This document shows positions 51,893-62,400 of a stretch of 64,000 nt of DNA, piece by piece. Under the pieces are notes generated by a model that was given only the letters and a program-made list of their open reading frames with translations, was not told where the DNA came from and searched no databases. The stretch spans positions 62,001 through 126,000 of the forward strand of contig NZ_BAIV01000008.1 of assembly GCF_000517545.1 (NCBI RefSeq). The letters run 5' to 3'. The DNA comes from Bacteroides reticulotermitis JCM 10512 (lineage in GTDB: Bacteria; Bacteroidota; Bacteroidia; Bacteroidales; Bacteroidaceae). Numbering within the stretch: the first letter of the stretch is position 1; each line of letters begins with the position of its first letter. A program made the translations under genes and the position numbers.

Positions 51893-52651
51893 TTATAGCC
51901 ATTGGAATTTTAGTCCGAAAGATAAACTCAGGTAATCTTTGGGGCGAAGATAACTATTAGTCGCCGCGCTGACCAGATAGAGGTCACAGGTACTTAGCTC
52001 ATAGAAGAAGGTAACCGACTTCGCCAAGAACCGTTTATTTGAATTTATATCATAGGTCAAACGCTGTCCGAGATAGACATGAATACGTATTTTGCTGGAG
52101 AAACCGTAGTACCCCCGTGGGTATCTTTCCGGTTCCTTAACCCAAAACTGGTCGCCGAATACCGTATTCAGATACAAGCCACATGCCAGCGGTTCGGTTG
52201 AGAAGTTCTTTCCCAAATCGATACTCCAAGGCATATAGTTCTGTTTAAGCGTCATGGTAATCTTCGTTTTCTTGGAAGAATACTTCGGAATAAAGCCAAA
52301 CAACAGATCCGTCTCCCATTGGTTATGTTTACCGTAATCCCAACCTGTACCAAACGAAAGCAATCCCATATTGCCGGCGAACTGTATCTTAGAATGGGTT
52401 GGGATAATACTCTGCCAACTTTTCCGGAAGCGGTGCACCCGGCGGTCATACGATGTGGGGGTTGCCGGAAGTTCCGAAACGATTGGGGAATCTACCTCAT
52501 TGCCCGACGCGCAACCAAGCGTGACGAGATCAGTCGGGATATTTTGGATTAACGTGTCTGCTTGTATGCTTGCCGAAGTTGTGAGTGGCAAATGCAGGAG
52601 TAGGGTTAATGCTCCTACTTGTAGGAGATATTTAGAATTCAACCACTTCAT
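51893..52651 (-). CDS. Outer-membrane or periplasmic beta-rich protein
   Basis: 252 residues with a signal peptide (residues 1-27: MKWLNSKYLLQVGALTLLLHLPLTTSA). From residue 90 the sequence alternates hydrophobic strands (IQFAGNMGLLSFGTGW, WETDLLFGFIPKY, KITMTLKQNYMPW) and ends SLSFGLKFQWL with an aromatic residue near the C-terminus, as in outer-membrane barrels. Its start overlaps the end of the phosphoesterase gene. Function unknown. Confidence 0.65.
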   Translation of the reverse strand: MKWLNSKYLLQVGALTLLLHLPLTTSASIQADTLIQNIPTDLVTLGCASGNEVDSPIVSELPATPTSYDRRVHRFRKSWQSIIPTHSKIQFAGNMGLLSFGTGWDYGKHNQWETDLLFGFIPKYSSKKTKITMTLKQNYMPWSIDLGKNFSTEPLACGLYLNTVFGDQFWVKEPERYPRGYYGFSSKIRIHVYLGQRLTYDINSNKRFLAKSVTFFYELSTCDLYLVSAATNSYLRPKDYLSLSFGLKFQWL

Positions 52652-53435
52652 AACTATGTCCTTCTGGGGTTATGTTAAACACTATGTAACTGCGGTTCTT
52701 CATACAATCACTTGTGATGTAATGAACTCCGTCTTCGAAAAGCTCCTTATCGCTGAAGCTGTGATTATGTGCCGCCGTGCAGAACTGCAAATTCGGAAAC
52801 TGCGTAATGTAATGTTGAAACACTTTGGCCACATTGTTATTGAATACATCGGCAAAGGGGTGCGCATGCATGCTGACAACCGTCTTCTCGTATTCGTCCT
52901 TCCGATCCTCGAATTCCTTTTCGATAAAATCGAAGTTGGGGATTGGCTCTGAATAGTTATACTCCAGTGCATTGGTATTCAGGCAGACAAATTTCACGTT
53001 ACCGGCGATAAAAGAGAAGTTGGTCGGTCCGAAGACAGCCTTAAACGTTTCCTCTCCCGTACCTAAACAATCGTGGTTACCGATCAGTGCCACATAAGGC
53101 ACTTTAAGCTGATTCATGATATCGCGTTGCCACATAAACTCCTTAGTCAGACCGAAATCACTCAAGTCTCCACCATGGATGACAAAGTCTATATCCGTCC
53201 GCTTATTAATCACTTTCACAAAATCTTCCGTTTCGTCATACCAACGTTGCGAGTCGCCCATGGTTACAAAGCGAAGCGATGTTTTACCTTTACAATTGGC
53301 CTCTATCTGTTCGATATTGTGTGCATTAACGTCTCTTTCTCCGCTTACCCGCACATCATAAGGATGATAATCTATCATGTCGCATCCGGTAAGGAGCAGG
53401 CAGAATAGCGCTGTATATAAGTTCCCTTTCAGCAT
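52632..53435 (-). CDS. Lipoprotein metallophosphoesterase
   Basis: 267 residues from MLKGNLYTALFCLLLTGCDMI at 53,435 (a 22-residue upstream extension does not fit a lipoprotein signal). Lipobox LLTGC. Metal ligands are in DSQRW, HGGDLSD, IGNHDCLG, MHAHPF and AAHNHSF. This matches calcineurin-like phosphoesterases anchored in the envelope. Substrate unknown. Overlaps the next gene by 20 bases, suggesting an operon with the outer-membrane protein. Confidence 0.8.
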   Translation of the reverse strand: MLKGNLYTALFCLLLTGCDMIDYHPYDVRVSGERDVNAHNIEQIEANCKGKTSLRFVTMGDSQRWYDETEDFVKVINKRTDIDFVIHGGDLSDFGLTKEFMWQRDIMNQLKVPYVALIGNHDCLGTGEETFKAVFGPTNFSFIAGNVKFVCLNTNALEYNYSEPIPNFDFIEKEFEDRKDEYEKTVVSMHAHPFADVFNNNVAKVFQHYITQFPNLQFCTAAHNHSFSDKELFEDGVHYITSDCMKNRSYIVFNITPEGHSYEVVEF

Positions 53436-53602
53436 AATTATAGAATATTTAAAAGTCTTGAAAACCGGATGCAAATATATAGTTTTGTCTCGAAATCCCA
53501 CAAATAAATTGAGTAAATAGGAATTATAGAACAGAAAACAGGACGATTCGTCCTATTCCAATGAGGAAACAGAACGAATGTCATATATAGCCATATTAGC
53601 TC

Positions 53603-54958
53603 CTAATTCGCGAGGGATTGTTTACCTATCTTCTTTATATATATAAGTAGACTGCCAACGGCGGTGATGAAAGCCAGTGCGTCAGAAACCGGCATGCTGC
53701 CCCATATACCATTCACTCCCCACCAATGCGGAAAAAGCAGCAGGCAAGGGAGTAAGTAGAGTAATTGACGTGTAAGTGAAAGGAATATACTAACTTTAGC
53801 TTTCCCGATACTCTGAAAGAAGTTACCGATAACGATTTGCGCCCCAACGAAGGGGAACATCAGCACACATATGCGAATACCCGAAGCAGCGATATCGATT
53901 AGTTCGCCGCTATCGGTGAATATGGCGGAAACAGCATGCGGGAACAATTCGCAAATCAAAAAACCGCTGCTGGTGATAATCACTCCCCAAATAATGCCCA
54001 AACGTAACGTCTGTTTGACGCGATCTATATTCTGTGCTCCGAAGTTATACCCTACAATTGGCTGCATACCCATCGTCAGTCCCAGAACAATCATTATATA
54101 AAGAGTCAGAAGGCGGTTGATGATACCATAAGCACCGATAGCCATATCTCCTCCATGACTTTGCAGACTGTTGTTGATCACAATCACAATCGCACAAGCA
54201 CTCGCGTTCATTAAGAAAGGAGACATACCGATGGAGAAGATACTGCTGATGATGCGTTTCTTCATTTTCCACACTTTCTTCTCAAAATGCACCGTACTTT
54301 CTTGATTCATAAAATGGTTGAGTACCCATATCATACCGATTGTCTGCGAGATAACCGTTGCCAGAGCCGCTCCGCGCATACCCCAGCCCAAGTGAAAAAT
54401 GAAGATCGGAGCCAGTATGATATTGGCTACAACCGTCACCATCGAAGTAAGCATTGCTTTTCTGGGGTAACCGGTTGCCCGCATCACATTATTCAGTCCG
54501 ATCATCGTGTAGGAGATCGGAGTACCCAGTATGATGATTTGCATGAAGCTGCGTGCGTACGGAAGCGTATCGGCACTGGCACCGAAGAACGTCAGGATAG
54601 GGTCGAGAAATATAAACGCAACAATTCCAAAGAGCACCGAGTTGGTCAGGCAAAGCATAAAAGTATGTGAAAGAATCTCGGTCGCTCCCTGCTGATCCCT
54701 TTGTCCCAGGCGGATGGAAGCGATGGTAGACCCTCCCGCAGAAACAAGTGTCGAGAAGGCGATCACCAGATTCATCAGCGGAAAACTGACGGCCAATCCG
54801 GCAATAGCCATAGGCCCTACGCCGTGACCGATAAAGATGCTATCGATGATGTTGTAGATCGAAGTAAGTGTCATTCCGATAATAGCCGGAATAGAGTATT
54901 GCAATAGTAGTTTACCAATCTTTTCGGTGCCTAATATATGGGAGGTGTTCTTTTCCAT
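53603..54958 (-). CDS. MATE-family efflux transporter
   Basis: 451 residues with about 12 transmembrane helices. Typical MATE features: LLQYSIPAIIGMTLTSIYNIIDSIFIGHGVGP at the start and GMQPIVGYNFGAQN in the second half (compare GxxPixGYNyGA). It exports cationic drugs or metabolites with ion exchange. Full length, no breaks. Divergent from the HAD gene. Confidence 0.9.
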   Translation of the reverse strand: MEKNTSHILGTEKIGKLLLQYSIPAIIGMTLTSIYNIIDSIFIGHGVGPMAIAGLAVSFPLMNLVIAFSTLVSAGGSTIASIRLGQRDQQGATEILSHTFMLCLTNSVLFGIVAFIFLDPILTFFGASADTLPYARSFMQIIILGTPISYTMIGLNNVMRATGYPRKAMLTSMVTVVANIILAPIFIFHLGWGMRGAALATVISQTIGMIWVLNHFMNQESTVHFEKKVWKMKKRIISSIFSIGMSPFLMNASACAIVIVINNSLQSHGGDMAIGAYGIINRLLTLYIMIVLGLTMGMQPIVGYNFGAQNIDRVKQTLRLGIIWGVIITSSGFLICELFPHAVSAIFTDSGELIDIAASGIRICVLMFPFVGAQIVIGNFFQSIGKAKVSIFLSLTRQLLYLLPCLLLFPHWWGVNGIWGSMPVSDALAFITAVGSLLIYIKKIGKQSLAN

Positions 54959-55062
54959 TACATTTTTTTAAGTGGGGCAAAGTTATAAATAATTTGCCTT
55001 ATCCGATGTTTATTCGGAACTTTGCTGCAATTATACTAGTAAGTTTTATATAAAGAGATTGT

Positions 55063-55710
55063 ATGGATATGACGAAGAATATTGCCGTGCTATTTGATTT
55101 TGATGGTGTAGTTATGGATACGGAGACGCAGTACACCGTTTTCTGGGATGAACAAGGCCGTAAGTACTTAAACGAAGCCGACTTCGGACGCCGTATTAAA
55201 GGGCAGACACTGGCCCAGATTTACGAAAACCACTTTGCCGATAAAGCCAAAGAACAAGAACAAATCACAGCCGACCTCAATCGTTTTGAGAAAGAAATGG
55301 CCTACGAATACATCCCCGGTGTTGAATCTTTTATGAGCGATCTACGGAAGAATGGGGTGAAAATCGCGATAGTAACCAGTTCCAATGAAGAGAAGATGGC
55401 CAATGTCTATCGGGCACATCCGGAATTTAAGGGAAATGTAGATAGAATCCTTACCGGGGAGATGTTCGCGCGTTCAAAGCCCGCGCCGGACTGTTTCTTG
55501 CTGGGCATGGAAATATTCGGCACAACTCCCGAACACACCTATGTATTCGAAGATTCTTTTCACGGTTTGCAGGCAGGTATGGACTCCGGAGCTACTGTGA
55601 TCGGACTGGCTACCACCAACACGCGTGAAGCCATTAGCGGGAAAGCCCATTATATTATGGACGACTTCACCGACTTCACCTACGCCAAACTCATAGCCAT
55701 ACACCGGTAA
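55063..55710 (+). CDS. HAD-superfamily phosphatase, beta-phosphoglucomutase-like
   Basis: 215 residues. Motif I is FDFDGVVMDTE, motif II TSSNEEK, the Lys of motif III lies in ARSKPAPD, and motif IV is VFEDSFHGLQAG. The cap domain covers about residues 20-85. Such enzymes remove phosphate from sugar phosphates or isomerise them; the substrate cannot be read from sequence. Starts 105 bases from the divergent MATE gene. Confidence 0.85.
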   Translation: MDMTKNIAVLFDFDGVVMDTETQYTVFWDEQGRKYLNEADFGRRIKGQTLAQIYENHFADKAKEQEQITADLNRFEKEMAYEYIPGVESFMSDLRKNGVKIAIVTSSNEEKMANVYRAHPEFKGNVDRILTGEMFARSKPAPDCFLLGMEIFGTTPEHTYVFEDSFHGLQAGMDSGATVIGLATTNTREAISGKAHYIMDDFTDFTYAKLIAIHR

Positions 55711-55730
55711 GATGAAATATTAGCTTTTCT

Positions 55731-55762
55731 TTGTCTGATCTGAATTAAATGTTATAACTTTG
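55731..55762 (+). promoter_or_regulatory. panB promoter
   Basis: TTG (55,731-55,733) and TAACTTTG (55,755-55,762) spaced by 21 bases match the Bacteroides consensus. The start point would lie about 70 bases before the panB ATG. Confidence 0.6.
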
Positions 55763-55835
55763 CGCCGGTTTTTAAAAGCAGCTTCCACAGGGAGTTCTTG
55801 CAGAAAATTAATTTTAATTTTAAAATAGAAAAGAC

Positions 55836-56656
55836 ATGGCTGGTTATATATCAGATGACACAAGAAAAGTTACAACCCATCGCCTGATTGAAATGAAGCA
55901 AAGAGGCGAAAAAATATCAATGCTCACTTCGTACGACTACACCATGCACAAATCGTAGACGGTGCCGGGATGGACGTCATCTTGGTGGGAGATTCGGCTT
56001 CTAATGTGATGGCGGGTAATGTAACCACTTTACCGATCACGCTCGACCAAATGATCTATCACGCCAAGTCTGTGGTACGTGGTGTAAAACGCGCCATGGT
56101 AGTCGTTGATATGCCGTTTGGCTCTTATCAGGGCAACGAGCTGGAAGGTTTGGCATCTGCCATCCGCATCATGAAAGAGAGTCATGCCGACGCGTTAAAG
56201 CTCGAAGGTGGCGAAGAAATAATAGGTACCGTCAAACGCATCCTGAGCGCCGGAATCCCCATCATGGGACATTTGGGTTTGATGCCTCAATCGATCAATA
56301 AATACGGTACATATACCGTGCGTGCTAAGGACGATGCCGAAGCTGAGAAACTGATTCGGGATGCCCGGCTCTTGGAAGAAGCAGGTTGTTTCGCCATTGT
56401 GCTGGAGAAAATTCCCGCGAGCCTTTCCGCCCGTGTAGCTTCCGAACTGACAATTCCCATTATTGGTATTGGTGCAGGTGGCGATGTCGATGGACAGGTA
56501 TTGGTTATTCAGGATATGCTGGGAATGAACAATGGATTCCGTCCCCGTTTTTTGCGTCGTTATGCCGATCTGCATACGATTATGACCGAGGCTATCAGTC
56601 ATTACGTGTCTGACGTAAAGACCTGCGACTTCCCGAACGAGAAAGAGCAATATTAA
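55836..56656 (+). CDS. panB: Ketopantoate hydroxymethyltransferase (one frame break)
   Basis: Start [20 protein letters not shown] at 55,836. The frame breaks near 55,946: ATGGCA has lost one G, giving a stop soon after. Joined it has about 273 residues. Conserved parts: [75 protein letters not shown]. The enzyme makes ketopantoate from 2-oxoisovalerate for pantothenate and CoA. Loss would make the host a pantothenate auxotroph, so the break is probably a sequencing error. Confidence 0.92.
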
Positions 56657-56664
56657 AAGTTTAT

Positions 56665-57816
56665 ATGGCACCAACATTGTGGACGAATCATTTTATGAGG
56701 ATCTGTTTAGCTAATCTGTTGATGTTTATTTCCTTGTATGTGATGTTCCCCGTTCTTCCGTTAGAGATGGCGGGACGTCTGGGAGTACCTGTGACACAGA
56801 CCGGAATTATGTTCCTGTTTTTCACATTAGGAATGTTTCTTATCGGTCCTTTCCATGCGTATCTGATCGATGCGTATAAGCGTAAATTTGTGTGCATATT
56901 CTCTTTGGCCGCAATGATGGCGGCTACCGTCGGGTATGCCTTTGTCAGCAGCCTGACCGAGTTGTTGCTATTGAGCACTGCACAGGGCGTTGCCTTCGGA
57001 CTGGCTACCACAGCAGGTATTACATTGGCTATTGACGTTACCGGTTCCACATTGCGTAGTGCCGGCAACGTAAGCCTTTCGTGGATCACCCGTTTTGGGA
57101 TGATTGCAGGTGTGGCCTTGGGAATCTGGTTTTATCAAACGTATGGTTTCCGCGACTCGCTCTATCTTTCCATTACGGTGGGCAGTATAGGAATACTTTC
57201 TGCTTGGGGCGTATATGTTCCTTTCCGGGCTCCGATCGTGACCAAGCTTTATTCATTAGACCGTTTTTTATTGCCGCGAGCCTGGTTGCCCTCGCTCAAC
57301 CTCATCTTAATCGCATTTATTCCGGGATTGCTTATCGCATCGGTACATCCGTACCTGAATTCGTGCATATTGGGTGGAATAGGCAGGCCCTTGCCCTTCT
57401 TTTTGGGTATCGGAGTAGGCTTTCTCTCTTCTCTTTTATTGTTCCGTATGCTGCGCTTGAAAGATAAAACCTTGCGAACGGTTATTATGGGTATTAGCTT
57501 GCTGGTTATCGGCATGGTCATGTTAATACCGTGTATTCCCATGCTGGTTCCTGCCGTCATTCTCGGTTTGGGCTTGGGATTGGCTATTCCCGAATTTCTG
57601 CTCATCTTTGTGAAGCTATCCGAGCACTGCCAACGTGGAACAGCCAATACGACCCATCTGCTGTGTTGTGAAATTGGTTTCTCACTCGGTATGGCCACTT
57701 CTTGTGTGGTAGATATGGATCAGTTGGTTCTCATCGGACAACTTGCCTCCGGAGCCTCGTTACTATTCTTTCTACTGCTTACCTATCCCTATTTCCTGAA
57801 AATGAAGATCAGGTAG
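56665..57816 (+). CDS. MFS transporter
   Basis: 383 residues, about 12 transmembrane segments. It starts MAPTLWTNHFMRICLANLLMFISLYVMFPVLPLEM and has an MFS loop (IDAYKRKF) after segment 2. No substrate can be inferred. It is 8 bases after panB, so the two may be transcribed together. Confidence 0.85.
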   Translation: MAPTLWTNHFMRICLANLLMFISLYVMFPVLPLEMAGRLGVPVTQTGIMFLFFTLGMFLIGPFHAYLIDAYKRKFVCIFSLAAMMAATVGYAFVSSLTELLLLSTAQGVAFGLATTAGITLAIDVTGSTLRSAGNVSLSWITRFGMIAGVALGIWFYQTYGFRDSLYLSITVGSIGILSAWGVYVPFRAPIVTKLYSLDRFLLPRAWLPSLNLILIAFIPGLLIASVHPYLNSCILGGIGRPLPFFLGIGVGFLSSLLLFRMLRLKDKTLRTVIMGISLLVIGMVMLIPCIPMLVPAVILGLGLGLAIPEFLLIFVKLSEHCQRGTANTTHLLCCEIGFSLGMATSCVVDMDQLVLIGQLASGASLLFFLLLTYPYFLKMKIR

Positions 57817-57923
57817 ATCGGCCAAAGTACGTAAACCCAAAGGCTGTAAAGCGGGTTGAAACGAAAGCGTACTCAATGATAATCAAGGATGTATAAATAG
57901 CAATCAGCTAAAGTTATACCGAT

Positions 57924-57963
57924 TGTTTGCCCCGGGCAAATTTGAATTAGCCCGGGGCAAACA
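57924..57963. repeat. GC-rich perfect inverted repeat
   Basis: TGTTTGCCCCGGGC (57,924-57,937) is the exact complement of GCCCGGGGCAAACA (57,950-57,963), with a 12-base loop. Two more CCCGGG-like words follow up to 58,001. No T-run, so a REP-like structure or RNA 3' hairpin of the MFS gene are options. The stretch 57,817-57,923 has no gene. Confidence 0.55.
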
Positions 57964-58043
57964 GTTCAAGAGCCCAGGGCATTACCTCCCAAAGCCCCGG
58001 GTAAAGTAAGAGAAGAAAGCCGTGAGGAACGCTTGAACTCTTC

Positions 58044-58373
58044 CGATTCACAACTTACCACTCGGAAAGCGAAGGGAGAAGTCGAGCGTTGTTAAGAGTC
58101 ATTCGTTCCTAAAATGCTTGCTAACTTTGAGTTGCATATACACTTCTCAATCGGGATGAAAACCCGTTGGACTTCCAAAAAATATCTATTCGGTATCTCT
58201 TGCAAAGTTCGAAGACGTTGGGTGAGGAGCCTCCAAGTCCGGTTCATGATGCGAGCGTATGGAGTTATTTGGTACTCCTTATTAATAATAGTAGCCTGTA
58301 TAACTGGAGTAACGTCAACCATTGACTCCGTATATACAGGCTACCTTGTTTCTTTATCGTAAGTTGTGAATCG
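58044..58373. repeat. 330-bp element with 15-bp terminal inverted repeats (MITE-like)
   Basis: CGATTCACAACTTAC (58,044-58,058) is the exact complement of 58,359-58,373. The interior includes a long hairpin (TAGCCTGTATA... with TATACAGGCTA, about 58,291-58,343) and a 76-codon minus-strand ORF (58,092-58,322) that does not look like a known protein. No transposase. Size and ends fit a non-autonomous mobile element or an interspersed repeat. No clear target-site duplication was seen. Confidence 0.55.
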
Positions 58374-58419
58374 CCCTTCTAAGAAGCTGCTTGAGCATCA
58401 CCTCTCCGGTTGGCTAAAG

Positions 58420-60634
58420 TCAGTTTCTGCTTACTTGCTTAACTCCCTTTATGGTACGCAGTTTCTTAATCAGAGCTTCCAACGTCCGGTATCACTCAGC
58501 ATGACTGTTAGCGTACCTGCGAATAAACCGTCGTTCGATTCGATACCGATGGAGCGGAGCGTGATCCCATTCTCTTTGGAGATGATCGAAGTGATATTAG
58601 TCACAATCCCAATATCATCATGTCCTACCACACGCAGCGTAATCGGATATTGCGTTCCTTGCGATTTACCTGCCAGCGGGCTTTCACGATCCGGTAACCG
58701 AAACGTTCGTGCATCTGACCGGCATTCGGGCAGTCGATGCGGTGAATCTTGATTCCTCCGGCAACCGTGACAAAACCAAAGACGTCGTCCCCATAAATCG
58801 GGTTACAACATTTAGCCAACTTAAAATCAAGTCCTTTTAGGTTCTGGTCAATCACAAGCACATCCTCTTTCGAGGTTGTTTCCTCTTGTATGGCTTGCAG
58901 GTTGTAGCCTTCCGCACTTCGGTAGGTTATCTCGTCATGCGGATCGTTATCACGTTTTTGTTGTTCAACATACTTGTCCAACAGTCCGTTAACGTCCAAT
59001 CCGCCATCGGCAATGCTCTGGTAGAACTCCGTCACATTCTTAAATCCCAAACGTTTGATAAGACGCATCATGGTTGCTTCATCATATTCCAGCTTGCGAT
59101 TCTTGAATTTCCGTTCCAGTGTTTCCTTGGCAAAATCGTGCTGACGTGCTGCCATTTCTTTCAATGCCTGCCTGATTTTGGTGCGTGCTTTGGAAGTTGT
59201 GACAATATTCAACCAGTCCTGTTTGGGTGTCTGCGTGTTGGAGATTGTAATCTCTACCTGATCTCCACTATTAAGTTTCTGCTTGATCTGTGCATTCTTA
59301 CCGTTTACTTTGGCGCCGATACATTTACATCCCAGCTTACTGTGGATATGAAAGGCGAAGTCGAGTACAGTGGCCCCTTTGGCTAGTTTAAATAAGTCGC
59401 CTTTGGGTGTGAACACAAATACCTCGTCTTCGTAAAGGTCCATTTTGAACTGATCCATCACTTTCATGGAGTCACTTTCGGCGTTTTCCAAAGCCTCGCG
59501 TACGGAAGTCAGCCACTCATCCAGGCCTGTTTCCCCTTTAACACCTTTGTATCTCCAGTGGGCTGCCAGACCGCGTTCGGCTATTTCATCCATACGTCGT
59601 GTGCGGATTTGTACTTCCACCCATCGGCCTTCCGGGCCCATTACTGTGATGTGAAGAGACTCGTAACCATTGCTTTTCGGAATTGAAAGCCAGTCGCGAA
59701 GACGTTTCGGGTTGGGCTGATACATATCTGTAATGATGGAATATACTTGCCAGCACTCTTGTTTCTCCTTCGCCGGATCAGGGTCCGAATCGAGGATGAT
59801 ACGAATGGCAAACAAGTCGTAAATTCCTTCGAAAGAAGTCTTCTGCTTCTGCATTTTTTGCCAGATGGAGTGAATCGACTTGGTACGTCCCTTGATGTCG
59901 AACTGCAAACCGGCTTCCTTCACCATCTTATTGATTGGGTCGATAAAGGACGCGATGTACTTATCGCGAGACGCTTTGGTCTGGTTCAGCTTCTCCTTTA
60001 TTAAATAGTAAGTATCTCGTTGTGTGTACTTCAACGATAAGTCCTCCAATTCGGATTTCAGTTTATACAACCCCAGCTTGTGCGCCAATGGAGCGTACAA
60101 GTAGGCTGCTTCGTAGGCTACTTTCAAACGGTCGTCGTCATTGTCGGTATCTTTAATCTGACGCATGATGTTCACACGATCGGCAATCATGATCAAGATC
60201 ACCCGCATATCTTCGGCAAAGGAGAGGAGCAGGTTGCGGAAGTTCTCGGACTCGATGGCCGGACTCTTGGCATAGAGTTCATTGGTCTTGACCAGCCCTT
60301 TGATGATGCTGGCTACGTCGTCACCGAACTCCGACTGCACACTGTCAATCTTGAGAATTCCTCCTTTGACGATTTCATGCAGCATGATTCCGATGAGACA
60401 CGAACCTTTCATCCCGATCTCTTCGGATACGATGACCGCGGTTTGTAAATCTCTGATCACCGGATTCATTCCGAAATTATTTCGTTGGAGCTTGTTACAT
60501 TCAGCTGCTTTGATAAGATGCTTCTTCAGTTTCTGGCAATCTTTCAAGAATATGCTGTCTCCTGCGGATTGTATTAGTCGTCTGTAGAGTGAAAAAAGAA
60601 CTTTCTTTTCCCCCTTAGTAAAAAAGTCATTCAT
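58420..60634 (-). CDS. RelA/SpoT-family (p)ppGpp synthetase with degenerate hydrolase domain (two frame breaks)
   Basis: About 738 residues after joining breaks near 58,674 (one G) and 58,480 (one T) in the C-terminal domain. The hydrolase HD signature is poor: MLHEIVKGG instead of HDxxED, and ADRVNIMRQIK. The synthetase is intact: GRTKSIHSIWQKM, YDLFAIRII, SIPKSNGYESLHITV, EVQIRTRRMDEIAERGLAAHW. A TGS domain (DEVFVFTPKGDLFKLAKGATVLDFAF) and a C-terminal ACT domain (ITLRVVGHDDIGIVTNI) follow. It makes the alarmone in starvation. The poor HD motif suggests it does not degrade it. Confidence 0.88.
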
Positions 60635-60741
60635 TGCTAATCCTATTAATTCGATGTAAAAGTAGTTTTTTTATTGATTATTCGGTAAGAAGTAAATAAC
60701 ATTTTGTATTTTTGGGCATCAATTAATAAAAAGTAGGTATT

Positions 60742-62258
60742 ATGATAACAACACAGGACAAAGATTTGCTTGCTAAAAAAGGCATCTCTGAAGCGCAGAT
60801 AGCCGAACAGATGGCTTGTTTTCAAAAAGGTTTTCCTTTTTTAAAGCTTGACGCTGCTGCTTCATTAGAAAAAGGTATATTGGCTCCTACCGAGGAGCAA
60901 CGGAACGAGTATCTGGAGAATTGGGATGCTTACCGAAATACGGATCGGACAATCGTTAAGTTTGTACCCGCTTCCGGAGCAGCGAGTCGTATGTTCAAAG
61001 ATCTATTTGAGTTTTTATCAGCCGATTACGAGAAACCCACCACGCAGTTTGAGGAGGCTTTCTTCGATGGAATCGGCAATTTTGCTTTCTATGACGACTT
61101 GAACACCGCCTGTCTGCGTACAGCAGGCAACGATATTCCGGCTTTACTCGAAGAAGGAAATTATAAAGCAGTTGTTGCCGCTCTGCTCGAAACAGCCGGC
61201 CTAAATTATGGAGCACTTCCCAAAGGACTTCTGAAGTTTCACAAATACCCCGAAGGGCACGTACACCGCTTGAAGAGCATTTGGTGGAAGGTATGATGTA
61301 TGCTACCGGAAAGAGTGGCAAAGTAAATGTGCATTTTACCGTATCCTCCGAACATCGGGAACTGTTTAAAGTACTCGTAGAAGAGAAGGCCGGTGAATTT
61401 GGCACACGCTACGGAGTGGATTACTACATCACCTTCTCCGAGCAGAAACCGAATACCGATACAATAGCCGCCGATATGGATAACGAGCCTTTCCGCGACA
61501 ATGACAAACTCTTGTTCCGTCCCGGTGGCCATGGAGCCCTTATTGAGAACCTGAACGACTTGGATGCGGATATTATCTTTATTAAGAATATCGACAACGT
61601 AGTGCCCGACAGGTTGAAAGCAGATACCGTTACTTACAAAAAACTGATTGCCGGCGTACTGGTTTCGCTTCAGAAGCAAGCATTTGAATACATGGAACTT
61701 CTGGATGAAGGTACATATACACATGAACAGGTGCTGGAGATTCTCCAATTTGTACAGAAGAAATTGTATTGCAAGAATCCGGAGGTCAAAAACCTCGAAG
61801 ACGCCGAACTAATCATCTATCTGAGAAAGAAACTGAATCGCCCGATGCGCGTTTGCGGTATGGTGAAGAATGTGGGCGAACCGGGTGGGGGGCCATTCCT
61901 GGCGTACAACAACGATGGAACGATTTCGTTGCAAATACTTGAAAGCTCGCAAATCGACATGGACGATCCCACCAAGAAAGATATGTTTGAGAACGGAACA
62001 CACTTTAATCCCGTTGATCTGGTCTGTGCCGTGCGCGATTATAAAGGCCATAAGTTTGATTTAGATAAGTATGTGGATAAGGCAACCGGATTTATCTCCT
62101 ACAAATCGAAGAACGGTAAAGAGCTCAAAGCGCTCGAACTTCCCGGACTTTGGAATGGAGCTATGAGTGACTGGAACACCGTATTTGTGGAAGTTCCTTT
62201 GACTACATTCAATCCGGTGAAGACTGTGAATGATTTGTTGCGTGAACAGCATCAATAA
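60742..62258 (+). CDS. DUF4301 protein (one frame break)
   Basis: Two ORFs joined by restoring one G near 61,256 (GGGG to GGG), giving PEGARTPLEEHLVEG at the junction and about 505 residues. The region LLFRPGGHGALIENL...DADIIFIKNIDNVVPD resembles the sugar-nucleotide pyrophosphorylase fold. DUF4301 is a Bacteroidota family of unknown function. It starts 107 bases from the divergent Rel gene with a TATTTTTG box at 60,707-60,714. Confidence 0.85.
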
Positions 62259-62296
62259 ATAGATAGGACTTAGAACACATTCGAGATATAGAAAGA

Positions 62297-62333
62297 AACG
62301 ACCGCTTGACCGGGTAAGATCGAGCGGTTGTTT
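62297..62333 (+). terminator. Terminator after DUF4301
   Basis: ACCGCT (62,301-62,306) pairs with AGCGGT (62,323-62,328), extended by AAC/GTT, followed by GTTTG. T-run is weak, so moderate strength. Confidence 0.5.
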
Positions 62334-62400
62334 GTATAGCATTGGCCACTTGTCCTCATCGCATCATCATTAGCAAACGGCCGAACAAAATACTTGTTTT

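Noticed and set aside
58092..58322. 76-codon ORF inside the 330-bp element
   Set aside because: It lies within the inverted-repeat element, crosses its hairpin and matches no family I know; probably non-coding.
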